DNA of 57,060 nt from NCBI GenBank assembly GCA_002197545.1, contig NFUO01000407.1:1-57060 (forward strand), written 5' to 3'. The translations under genes were made by a program, and so were the position numbers. The stretch comes from Acidobacteria subdivision 2 bacterium RH1 MAG20 (lineage in GTDB: Bacteria > Acidobacteriota > Terriglobia > Terriglobales > Acidobacteriaceae). This document shows, in pieces, positions 44,798 to 57,060 of this stretch. The notes beneath the pieces were generated by a model. The model saw only the letters and a list, made by a program, of their open reading frames with translations. It made no database searches and was not told the DNA's origin. The stretch's first letter is position 1; each line of letters starts with the position of its first letter.

Positions 44798-45241
44798 CGT
44801 TTGGTCTCCTGTGTTGATGGATCAGTGTTTCTTGTGACTGCACCTTCGTAGTGAGCAGCAATATGGGCGTGGACTTAGGTATACAAGCTGGAGGGTAGAA
44901 TGGACAAATTTCCTACCTCCGATGTAGGAGATTTTGAGGAAATGCGTGTTTTTTGGGTGCATGACGTGATGATATGCGTGGTAAGCGTGGCTTTTAAAAC
45001 TGCACCTTTTTGAGACTCAGACGGTGTTTTCGACAAGGAACTGCCGCATAACGGAGGCGATCTCTTCGACGTTGGTAGTTGATAACGGCTACTGGGGGAG
45101 GGGCTACACCGGCGGGAGCTTCAGCCGCCGTGAAGACTCGGCCATGGTTGCCGTTGGTCTCAAGGCCGGGGGGTGCCGGAGGTTAACAACCTTTGGGCTT
45201 GCTTCGGATGGAGCCGACGGAGGCTCTGCAACAGGCAGCCA
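44798..45241. other. gene-free stretch upstream of RidA-like gene
   Basis: About 440 bp. It holds the RidA-like promoter, the second intergenic repeat (44929-44989) and palindromic sequence around 45105-45135. A short minus-strand open piece near 45016-45085 could be the degraded end of a lost gene, but is too short to assign. Confidence 0.4.
44929..44989. repeat. intergenic repeat, copy 2 (upstream of RidA-like gene)
   Basis: Second copy of the 44123-44185 element, about 130 bp before the RidA-like start codon. Confidence 0.5.
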
Positions 45242-46405
45242 TTATTTTGCTTCATTCAAATACACATTAACCACCTTTGACGCGATCAAGGCAGCGTCCA
45301 GGTCAGAGCGATTGCACAGCACGATGATGGTCAGCTTGTCCCTGGTGAAGCGCTCGATCGCTGTCTTGAAGCCAACCGTATCGCCATAGTGCCACATGCG
45401 CGCATGGCCTTTGTAGGAGTCCAGGAACCAGCCAAAGCCATAAGAAACAGGCTTGCCAGCCTGCGGATCGGTGTCATCTGGACCACTCGTCCACAGGGGT
45501 TCCAATCCATCTGTCAATTTGAATGGTGTGAGTGCCGGCTGCATCTCTGTTTCGCTGAGGAGCGTGTGATGCGCGAGAGCGTTGTCCCACCTGGCAAGGT
45601 CTTCAAGGTTTGAATACACTCCACCGTCGCCGAGTGTTGCCGATGTTGAGCTTTGATCTGTTTCTTCTAACACGTCACCCTTTTTGGAATAACCGTAGGC
45701 GCGGTTTGAGACTTCGTTCTTTCCTTTTACAAATGCCATCGTGTGGTCCATCTTCAACGGCTTGAAGATGCGCTGGTTGAGAAAATCTCCGAAGGGCTCG
45801 CCGGAGACTTTTCCCACGATCAGGCCCAGGACCACATAGCCCGAATTGCTATAGGACCACTTGGTTCCGGGCGCGAATTTGCCGTGATTCTGTGTCTCCA
45901 GCAGCGTTAACACTTCTGCATCTTGAATCTGATGGTCCGCTGTCCACCGTGAAGGTTGGCCTGCCGAAACCTGATCCATCAGGTCTTCATATTCGGGAAG
46001 ACCGGAGGTGTGATTCAGCAGATTTCGGATAGTGATGGATCTTCCATAAGCTGGAAAATCAGGGAATACCTCAGTCAACGGCTCGTCATAGCGGAGTTTG
46101 CCATCGTGTACCAGCAGCATCACGGCCATTGCGGTGAATTGTTTTGTGCATGATGCCAGACGGAAATCGGTCTGCGCATCGATCGCCGTTTGCGTTTTCA
46201 AGTCTCGCACGCCGTATTCGCGCTCAAAGATTGTTCGGCTATTTTGCCTTACCAAGACTGCCAGGCCCGGCGAATGATTGTCAGTCAAATTTGCAAGAAT
46301 TCGGTCGAGTTGCGCCGTAGAGTCCGCGCCCTGTCCACCCGCAGCAGCGCACACAGCTGAGACAGGCAAAAAGAGCAGTAGCAACGCCAGGATGGTTGTT
46401 CCCAT
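45242..46405 (-). CDS. secreted serine hydrolase, beta-lactamase class C / PBP4* family
   Basis: A 387-residue protein with GAGGAAG 7 bp before the ATG and a signal peptide (ILALLLLFLPVSAVCAAAG). The penicillin-binding fold motifs are S-x-x-K in FRLASCTKQFTAM (nucleophile Ser), Y-x-N in WSYSNSGYVVLG, and HYGDTVGFKT in place of the KTG box. NHTSGLPEYEDL is also typical. Members act as D-amino peptidases, esterases or carboxypeptidases rather than true lactamases in most cases. It is a single gene. Confidence 0.9.
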   Translation of the reverse strand: MGTTILALLLLFLPVSAVCAAAGGQGADSTAQLDRILANLTDNHSPGLAVLVRQNSRTIFEREYGVRDLKTQTAIDAQTDFRLASCTKQFTAMAVMLLVHDGKLRYDEPLTEVFPDFPAYGRSITIRNLLNHTSGLPEYEDLMDQVSAGQPSRWTADHQIQDAEVLTLLETQNHGKFAPGTKWSYSNSGYVVLGLIVGKVSGEPFGDFLNQRIFKPLKMDHTMAFVKGKNEVSNRAYGYSKKGDVLEETDQSSTSATLGDGGVYSNLEDLARWDNALAHHTLLSETEMQPALTPFKLTDGLEPLWTSGPDDTDPQAGKPVSYGFGWFLDSYKGHARMWHYGDTVGFKTAIERFTRDKLTIIVLCNRSDLDAALIASKVVNVYLNEAK

Positions 46406-46489
46406 GGAATGACTTCCTCACTGAGTAGCTCCAACATGATACGCGGACGAAATCGTGCGGTTGCGGAAGTGTTATCTGCGAGTATCAGG

Positions 46490-46522
46490 TCTGGGTGCCC
46501 CACGTCTGGATTTTCGGACGCG
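46490..46522 (+). repeat. REP-like hairpin R1
   Basis: CTGGGTGCCCCACGTCTG, a short loop, then CGGACGCGG. Same family as R2 and R3; the stem here has two mismatches. It lies 8 bp beyond the stop of the DUF2442 gene. Confidence 0.6.
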
Positions 46523-46530
46523 GATGACGG

Positions 46531-46947
46531 CTAGTGAGTTGCTGTTTTTCGGGGGCGACCACCGAGAGTTCCGTTAGCGCGAGCGGCTGCGGCTTTAGAT
46601 TTGCTTCGGGCTGAGCCACCGGCAGCTCCGAGGCGGACAGCCATCCACTTGCGGGAGCCGAGAACCCCTTCGAGGAGCGCGGGGACATAGAGATCTGCAT
46701 CGAGCTTCGGGAAGTGGAGGCCTAGCCCTGATGGAGTAATCGCAATCTCGCTCAATTGCGCGGGGCTGGCGTCTTCCAGTCCTTGTGCGTCTTGCGGAGA
46801 AAAGAAGATCCCGATGCCAGTCGAGAGCTTGACGATGATATTTCCGGATTTGCGGTCGTAGCGCGCCGACTTTGCGGCGAGTGTGCTGGCCTGGAGCTCC
46901 TTCATCCTGGCGTTCGCTTCCTTGAATTCCTTATGAGTGATTGCCAT
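46531..46947 (-). CDS. DUF2442 protein (partner of DUF4160)
   Basis: 138 residues from the ATG at 46945-46947, which has AAGGAG 4 bp upstream inside the end of the previous gene; the frame is open further up but without a start as good. The core is ARYDRKSGNIIVKLSTGIGIFF, then DLYVPALLEGVLGSRKWM, the DUF2442 pattern. The tail is Ala/Lys/Arg-rich (ARSKSKAAAARANGTLGGRP) and may bind DNA. It overlaps the DUF4160 gene by 17 bp. Such pairs are found in many genomes and have been proposed to be toxin-antitoxin-like modules. Confidence 0.8.
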   Translation of the reverse strand: MAITHKEFKEANARMKELQASTLAAKSARYDRKSGNIIVKLSTGIGIFFSPQDAQGLEDASPAQLSEIAITPSGLGLHFPKLDADLYVPALLEGVLGSRKWMAVRLGAAGGSARSKSKAAAARANGTLGGRPRKTATH

Positions 46948-47182
46948 GAATCTCCTTCCATGCTGCGCAGAGTGCGATTCCATGTAGCGCGAGTTTCTCT
47001 TGAATACGGTTCAGTTCACTGCGATTGAATCTGAAGTTCTTGCGAAGTGTCGGCGGTCCGCCGGGACAGTGCAAATAAAACAACGCTTCCTTTCCCGCGC
47101 CGACGACGTGAACGTGCGCTGGACGATGGTCGTTTCGGTAGATAATGACCAGCAGTCCATCGATTCGGAGAACGGTCGGCAC
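46931..47182 (-). CDS. DUF4160 protein
   Basis: An 83-residue protein beginning at GTG. It has the family pattern MPTVLRIDGLLVIIYRNDH followed by RPAHVHVVGAGKEALFYL, with conserved His residues in HRPAHVHV, and a helical end (NRSELNRIQEKLALHG). It is first in the coupled pair with DUF2442. Function unknown; a small toxin is suspected for the pair on the basis of gene layout. Confidence 0.85.
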   Translation of the reverse strand: MPTVLRIDGLLVIIYRNDHRPAHVHVVGAGKEALFYLHCPGGPPTLRKNFRFNRSELNRIQEKLALHGIALCAAWKEIHGNHS

Positions 47183-47243
47183 AGGAGGAGAATAGCATAT
47201 TCCTAAGCGGTTGGGTTACTATGCGCTTCTCTTGCAAGAGAGA

Positions 47244-47280
47244 ATCTGAGTGCCCCACGTCCGGATCTTCGGACGTGGGT
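47244..47280 (+). repeat. REP-like hairpin R2
   Basis: Perfect 10-bp stem CCCACGTCCG/CGGACGTGGG, preceded by TGAGTGC. It stands 12 bp before the start of a RAYT transposase remnant. Confidence 0.7.
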
Positions 47281-47292
47281 TTATGCTGGGGC

Positions 47293-47391
47293 ATGACGCG
47301 AGGGCTGGTTCGGAGACAACAAGGGGGTGATCTTCACTTCGTCACCTTAAGTTGTTATCAACGGCGAAGGGTTGGAGAAACGCTCACTTCA
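47293..47391 (+). pseudogene. 5' remnant of a REP-associated tyrosine transposase (RAYT)
   Basis: From ATG 47293 the frame reads MTRGLVRRQQGGDLHFVTLS followed by CYQRRRVG. This is the N-terminal strand of Y1/IS200-like RAYT transposases, which typically open with a 'GDLHFVT-S-Y-RR' phrase. After about 33 codons similarity stops; the HUH motif and catalytic Tyr are absent. It is therefore a truncated gene, left directly behind REP-like hairpin R2, the usual place of RAYT genes. Confidence 0.65.
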
Positions 47392-47511
47392 ATGGTGCCA
47401 CGTGTGACAAATGCAATGAGGTCTAGCCGCGGGGATTGCGCAGGCAGTAAGCTCAATATGCTGCGAGACTATAGCTACCTTCACACTATGCGTGACTGCG
47501 AGAGGTAAACG

Positions 47512-47859
47512 ATGACAGATTTGGTCATTGCCGTTTTGCTGTTCTTACTTTGGCTCCTTTGGAGCAAAAACAGGCGACTCCAGCAACGCCTCAGTGTTTT
47601 CGAGGCAGCGGAAACCCATTTTTGCCAAGGTGAGTTCCCTTTGAACCTGAAGATGTTAGAAGGTTTACAAAAACAAGTAGGCGACTTGTTTAGCAAGGAA
47701 GACTGGCGCAGCGATAGCTACCAAGAAGTGTTTAATCTCTGGATCGGCGTGTCAAAATTGATCAACTACTGGTGCGCACTACATCCGTCTGAAGTCGCAG
47801 ATTCGTTGGTTAAGCACAATGAAGAAGCGCTCAGAGCAGCCCCTCACGTCACCAACTAA
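47512..47859 (+). CDS. small membrane-anchored protein, unknown function
   Basis: A 115-residue protein with GAGAGG 6 bp before the ATG. Residues 3-18 are a membrane helix (LVIAVLLFLLWLLW), followed by basic residues (SKNRRLQQR) and a soluble helical part with two Cys. No family recognised. It lies just past the RAYT remnant and ends 10 bp inside the convergent GH29 gene. Confidence 0.6.
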   Translation: MTDLVIAVLLFLLWLLWSKNRRLQQRLSVFEAAETHFCQGEFPLNLKMLEGLQKQVGDLFSKEDWRSDSYQEVFNLWIGVSKLINYWCALHPSEVADSLVKHNEEALRAAPHVTN

Positions 47860-49345
47860 GGCGCTGAACTTCTGCGAAGACACCAAACTCTGCGAGCGCG
47901 ATACAGACTGGCGAATCGGTGATGCGGAGACGCAGGCGATTTGTCTCCACGGTTTGCTGCAAAGGAACGAGCCTGCATGACCCGATACTCGTTCCCTGCG
48001 CAATCTGCGTCCAGGCGGCATTCTTCCATGCATCCAGTGCAAAAGCTCCGATACGTTGCCCTAGCTGTATGGCTTCACGAAGTCGAACCACGTTGAACTT
48101 TTGTGGATCGCGCATATCCACGATCAATTCAGGGGTCTTCACCGAATCATCCGTCGCCCAATAGGTGTTGCGGTCTCCGTCCAACAGGTTCTCTGGCCGA
48201 TAAGTGTGGCTGTTCGCTCGCACATTGGAGGCGTGCAGGCGTGCCTTTGCCGCCAGATTCCTGTCAAAGGTCTCATGCCATCGTTGGTTGAAGCCCTTAA
48301 GCGACGCCACATCTTCTTCACCTAAAAGACCGCGCCGATCTGGCGGGACATTCAACAGAAGACTGGCACCCCGGCCCACGGATTTAAAATACAAGTCCAT
48401 TAACTGCTGCGGAGTTTTGACCTGAGAGTTCTGGTTCTGATGCCAGAACCAGCCTGGGCGAATGGACACATCACACTCAGCGGGCATCCAGTGCGAGCCA
48501 TTTCGCGTACCCACCATCGATTCACTTGCACGAACATCGCCAGGCGCGGCGGCCCCACCGTTTTCGCCGACCGGATCATACGTGGCCCAGCAGGTTTCCC
48601 CGGCATAGCCTTTTTCATTGCCTACCCATCGGATATCCGGCCCGGCGTCGCCGAAGATTACAGCTTGCGGCTGCAGTCGGCGAACGATCTCCCGGGTGCG
48701 CGGCCAGTCGTAGTACGTGTGTTTGTCGATGGTGCGCTTCTCTCTTGCGCCGCCGTAATATCCGTCGCCACCATTGGCGCCGTCGAACCAGATTTCAAAT
48801 ACCGGGCCATAGTTTGTGAGCAGCTCAGTGATCTGTTGGCGATAGATGGGAAGATATTCCGGCTTGCCATAGTTTGGATTATTTCTGTCCCACGGGGATA
48901 CATAGACGCCGAACTTCAGGCCATGCCTGCGCGCCGCGTCCGATATATCGCGAACCACATCTCCCTTTCCCCCTCTCCATGAGCTGTTACGAATACAGTG
49001 TTCTGTGGTTTTCGTAGGCCACAAACAAAATCCATCGTGGTGTTTACAGGTCAGGATGACGCCCTTCATGCCGCCAGCTTTCAATGCTGCGACAATTGCG
49101 TCGGGATCGAATGCTGTCGGGTTGAAGACATTCGGATCTTCATCGCCGTAACCCCACTCTTTGTCCGTGAATGTGTTCACCGTGAAATGGAGAAAGCTGT
49201 AGGTCTCCATCTGATGCCATGCCAGTTGACGCTCCGATGGCAGAGCTCCGTAAGGCGCGGGTGACGATACATTTTCTGCATGAAGAGAGACTGCGCCGAG
49301 CGACAGCGCTGAGTTGACCACAAAAGAGCGCCTGGAAATTTCCAC
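47849..49345 (-). CDS. GH29 alpha-L-fucosidase with C-terminal F5/8-like module
   Basis: A 498-residue enzyme starting at GTG with GGGGAG 9 bp upstream. The N-terminus SRRSFVVNSALSLGAVS resembles a Tat signal (SRRSF). The GH29 barrel shows HFTVNTFTDKEWGYG, KHHDGFCLWPT, KFGVYVSPWDRN and the likely nucleophile Asp in FEIWFDGANG. DAWKNAAWTQIAQGTSIGSC and TYRPENLLDGDRNTYWA mark a C-terminal coagulation factor 5/8-type sugar-binding module. It removes terminal L-fucose in the periplasm or outside the cell. A GH95-like gene is 35 kb away in the same window. Confidence 0.92.
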   Translation of the reverse strand: MEISRRSFVVNSALSLGAVSLHAENVSSPAPYGALPSERQLAWHQMETYSFLHFTVNTFTDKEWGYGDEDPNVFNPTAFDPDAIVAALKAGGMKGVILTCKHHDGFCLWPTKTTEHCIRNSSWRGGKGDVVRDISDAARRHGLKFGVYVSPWDRNNPNYGKPEYLPIYRQQITELLTNYGPVFEIWFDGANGGDGYYGGAREKRTIDKHTYYDWPRTREIVRRLQPQAVIFGDAGPDIRWVGNEKGYAGETCWATYDPVGENGGAAAPGDVRASESMVGTRNGSHWMPAECDVSIRPGWFWHQNQNSQVKTPQQLMDLYFKSVGRGASLLLNVPPDRRGLLGEEDVASLKGFNQRWHETFDRNLAAKARLHASNVRANSHTYRPENLLDGDRNTYWATDDSVKTPELIVDMRDPQKFNVVRLREAIQLGQRIGAFALDAWKNAAWTQIAQGTSIGSCRLVPLQQTVETNRLRLRITDSPVCIALAEFGVFAEVQRLSW

Positions 49346-49464
49346 TGTGAGTTTCTCCCCATTCTGGTGAACGCATCTAAAATTTATATATTTAGCTTAT
49401 AAAAAGAAAATAATAGTAATGAAATATAGCATGATTTAACGTGCTCTTGCCCGCCAATACAGTA

Positions 49465-49495
49465 TTGACAGTGTTTCAAATCGGCCTTCAATATT
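49465..49495 (+). promoter_or_regulatory. putative promoter of YkgB-like gene
   Basis: TTGACA (49465-49470) and CAATAT (49489-49494) with an 18-bp spacer, about 35 bp before the start codon region. The region 49370-49440 is strongly AT-rich and probably carries the divergent promoter of the GH29 gene too. Confidence 0.4.
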
Positions 49496-49534
49496 TAGCG
49501 AATGAAGTGAGATGATCGCATGAAGGAGTCCTTT

Positions 49535-50101
49535 ATGATTGAAACTACATCCGCTGGGGCATCGGGCGATGGGGGGCGCTCCTCTCACGCGAACACGGGG
49601 AATGGACTGCAGGCGAAGAGTGTTCTAACGAAGATCGCGACTTTTGTCGCAGATCGAAATATCCCTTTCCTTGTTTGCAGCATTGGAATGATCGTGATGT
49701 TGCTGTGGGCAGGCAAATTCAAGATGACAGCACCCGGGGCAGAGGGCATCATCCCGCTCGTCAGTCACAGCCCACTGATCAGTTGGCAATTCAAGGTCTT
49801 TGGACCCTATGTTGGGTCGGATATGATCGGAGCCACGGAATGGACAGCGGCAATCCTCTTGATCATTGGCTACTTTAAACCTAAAGCGGGCATTCTAGGC
49901 GGGATGATTCTAGTCGTCATGTTCTTCACCACAAGCACCATGTTGATCACGACTCCGAATGACACCATCGTGGTCCACGGCATCCATTACATGAACAACC
50001 TCGGCCTGTTTCTCTTCAAGGACATTATCTCTTTCGGAGTTGCCTTCTACCTGATCAGCTATTACGGCCGAAAGGCAATCATAGCCGAGAACCAGGGATG
50101 A
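49535..50101 (+). CDS. YkgB/DUF417 family membrane protein
   Basis: 188 residues from the ATG at 49535, with AAGGAG 6 bp upstream; an ATG at 49520 overlaps that site. Four membrane segments. Family phrases are LLWAGKFKMTAPGAEGIIPLVSHSP, split as GKFKMTAPGAEGI and PLVSHSPL, then FGPYVGSDMIGATEW and FFTTSTMLITTP. The family includes RclC of the reactive-chlorine resistance system. No rclA or rclB is adjacent, so the role here is open. Confidence 0.88.
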   Translation: MIETTSAGASGDGGRSSHANTGNGLQAKSVLTKIATFVADRNIPFLVCSIGMIVMLLWAGKFKMTAPGAEGIIPLVSHSPLISWQFKVFGPYVGSDMIGATEWTAAILLIIGYFKPKAGILGGMILVVMFFTTSTMLITTPNDTIVVHGIHYMNNLGLFLFKDIISFGVAFYLISYYGRKAIIAENQG

Positions 50102-50191
50102 TGGTCAGCGGAGAAATTTCAATTTCGAATCTTGCCCGATAGCTCGTGTACTGCACGTGCGCGAATAACCGGAGAGATCGTGCTGCTGCAG

Positions 50192-50226
50192 AAACCCACG
50201 TCCCATAAGCGGACGTGGGGCACCCA
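50192..50226 (-). repeat. REP-like hairpin R3
   Basis: On the minus strand TGGGTGCCCCACGTCCG, a short loop and GGACGTGGGTTT. Inverted relative to R1 and R2, as in REP pairs. Confidence 0.65.
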
Positions 50227-50235
50227 ATCCTTCAA

Positions 50236-50691
50236 CTACTTAATTGGCGTGTAGTCTGCCCTGGAAGTTTCTTTTGTGCCCGACGTCCATAATTTCATCC
50301 TGAAATCACTCGGATCAGAAGTTGGGGGATCGCCAAGATCAAGTCTAATCTCCCAAAATAATCGCGAAAGAAGCTCGTCATGTTTAGCTATTGTCTTATT
50401 AGTATTGCCAGCGCTAATCTCCTTTCGGAAGTCTTCAAGAGCATCGACAACCCTTTTTGAAGCGATGAGATGCAATGAGTTTGAAGCTACGTTAAAACGT
50501 GTTTTGATCGCATCTGTTGCATCCCCCTCCGCCATTCTACCCAAGGAAGTAGCAAACTCCTCATACTTCTGAAGTTTTAGCTTGCGCCATTCAGCTTCTC
50601 TATCACTCTTTTTAGAAGACCAATAGGTGAATGATGCAACTAGTAATGCAGAAATAGCTGCAATTATTGCTGTCCAAATCTGTCCGTTCAT
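50236..50691 (-). CDS. hypothetical protein with N-terminal membrane helix
   Basis: A 151-residue protein: membrane helix at about residues 5-24 (WTAIIAAISALLVASFTYW), then a long charged helix (SSKKSDREAEWRKLKLQKYEEF) and an all-helical soluble part. GC content is lower than in its neighbours, which suggests recent acquisition. No family recognised, and no clear ribosome-binding site precedes the ATG. Confidence 0.55.
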   Translation of the reverse strand: MNGQIWTAIIAAISALLVASFTYWSSKKSDREAEWRKLKLQKYEEFATSLGRMAEGDATDAIKTRFNVASNSLHLIASKRVVDALEDFRKEISAGNTNKTIAKHDELLSRLFWEIRLDLGDPPTSDPSDFRMKLWTSGTKETSRADYTPIK

Positions 50692-50710
50692 ATTCGAATC
50701 ATAGCAATCA

Positions 50711-50748
50711 CAAAGGGCGGACTCTTTCGAGTCCGCCCTTTGTGTTTT
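50711..50748. terminator. strong hairpin between rpoC and hypothetical gene
   Basis: Perfect 14-bp stem CAAAGGGCGGACTC/GAGTCCGCCCTTTG with TTTC loop. The only U-tract (TGTTTTTG) is on the plus side, so it is strongest for plus-strand transcription although the rpoC stop is on the minus side. Confidence 0.75.
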
Positions 50749-50778
50749 TGCGCGAAGCGCGTCTGCTGCATGCGATGC

Positions 50779-54969
<4,191 letters not shown>

Positions 54970-55161
54970 ATTAGGCGTCTCCCTTATTTCCTGCGCTTGC
55001 AGGTTGCAGCATGTGGCTGCGGTTACTCAATCTGTTTGCGATGACTTGGGGCGCATCACGTTGCCGGTAGTTCTAAAGCTGTTGCTCGTCTTTCGATTGT
55101 CTTGCCACTCGAAGTGGCGCCTGAGGAGGTGATGGAGCCAGCCTCCCCAGGCTTTGCTACG

Positions 55162-57060
<1,899 letters not shown>

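Noticed and set aside
45016..45085. Minus-strand piece reading NVEEIASVMRQFLVENTV before a stop
   Set aside because: It looks protein-like and may be the tail of a lost gene, but it is only about 20 codons after an in-frame stop and no family can be named.
54970..55161. 192-bp rpoB-rpoC spacer as a possible hidden gene or riboswitch
   Set aside because: No ORF with a start site on the sense strand and no stable fold with a terminator; it appears to be a plain spacer.

Overview
The window looks like a chromosome segment of an acidobacterium of the Terriglobia/Acidobacteriaceae type (Edaphobacter, Granulicella and Terriglobus are the genera that come to mind; this is inference, not a search result). 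Pointers are an acidobacteria-type VWFA protein, two PEP-CTERM proteins, several secreted glycoside hydrolases, a moderately high GC content and many short hairpin repeats between genes. The core genes (rpoB, rpoC, mutL, cmk, pyk, 2-oxoglutarate dehydrogenase E1, csp) show that most of the window is ordinary chromosome.

Layout. 1-11.4 kb is accessory: a MobC-like ribbon-helix-helix gene running off the left edge with an oriT-like inverted repeat behind it, then a three-gene minus-strand operon (secreted LolA-like protein, 2193-residue RHS/YD-repeat protein with a variable C-terminal tip, four-helix membrane protein that fits an immunity protein). This operon is bracketed by two copies of a ~70 bp repeat, and is followed by a truncated 3' half of a leucine-type tRNA and a tyrosine recombinase. 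11.5-20.3 kb holds small membrane and secreted proteins, a GH95-like hydrolase, a sialidase-fold protein, an SDR with its TetR regulator, a DUF2235 hydrolase and a GH130-type enzyme; two copies of a ~150 bp repeat with an extended -10 element and a hairpin lie here. 20.5-22.2 kb is the most notable stretch: a candidate small RNA, then an apparently leaderless 30-codon ORF with seven Cys codons, an intrinsic terminator, a 47-residue membrane peptide and a YeiH-type sulfate exporter. This has the layout of a cysteine-sensing transcription attenuator.

22.5-35.8 kb: MFS exporter with a C-terminal ABM-like domain, PEP-CTERM protein, 2-oxoglutarate dehydrogenase E1, LolA-like protein, cold-shock protein, cmk, a YcaQ-like winged-helix protein with a very long Arg/Gly/Pro/Ser-rich tail, mutL and a second PEP-CTERM protein. 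Both PEP-CTERM genes have a GG-N10-GC sigma-54-like site upstream. 36-41 kb is a minus-strand run: VWFA protein, two tandem thioredoxin paralogs, YihY/BrkB membrane protein, pyruvate kinase. 41.3-50.7 kb: PAS-GGDEF-EAL protein, GlsB/YeaQ-type membrane protein, exported RidA-like protein, serine hydrolase, DUF4160/DUF2442 pair, three REP-like hairpins with a RAYT transposase remnant, GH29 alpha-L-fucosidase, a YkgB (DUF417) membrane protein and a hypothetical protein. 50.8-57.06 kb: rpoC and the 3' part of rpoB, which runs off the right edge.

No CRISPR array, rRNA operon, intact tRNA or intact insertion sequence was seen.
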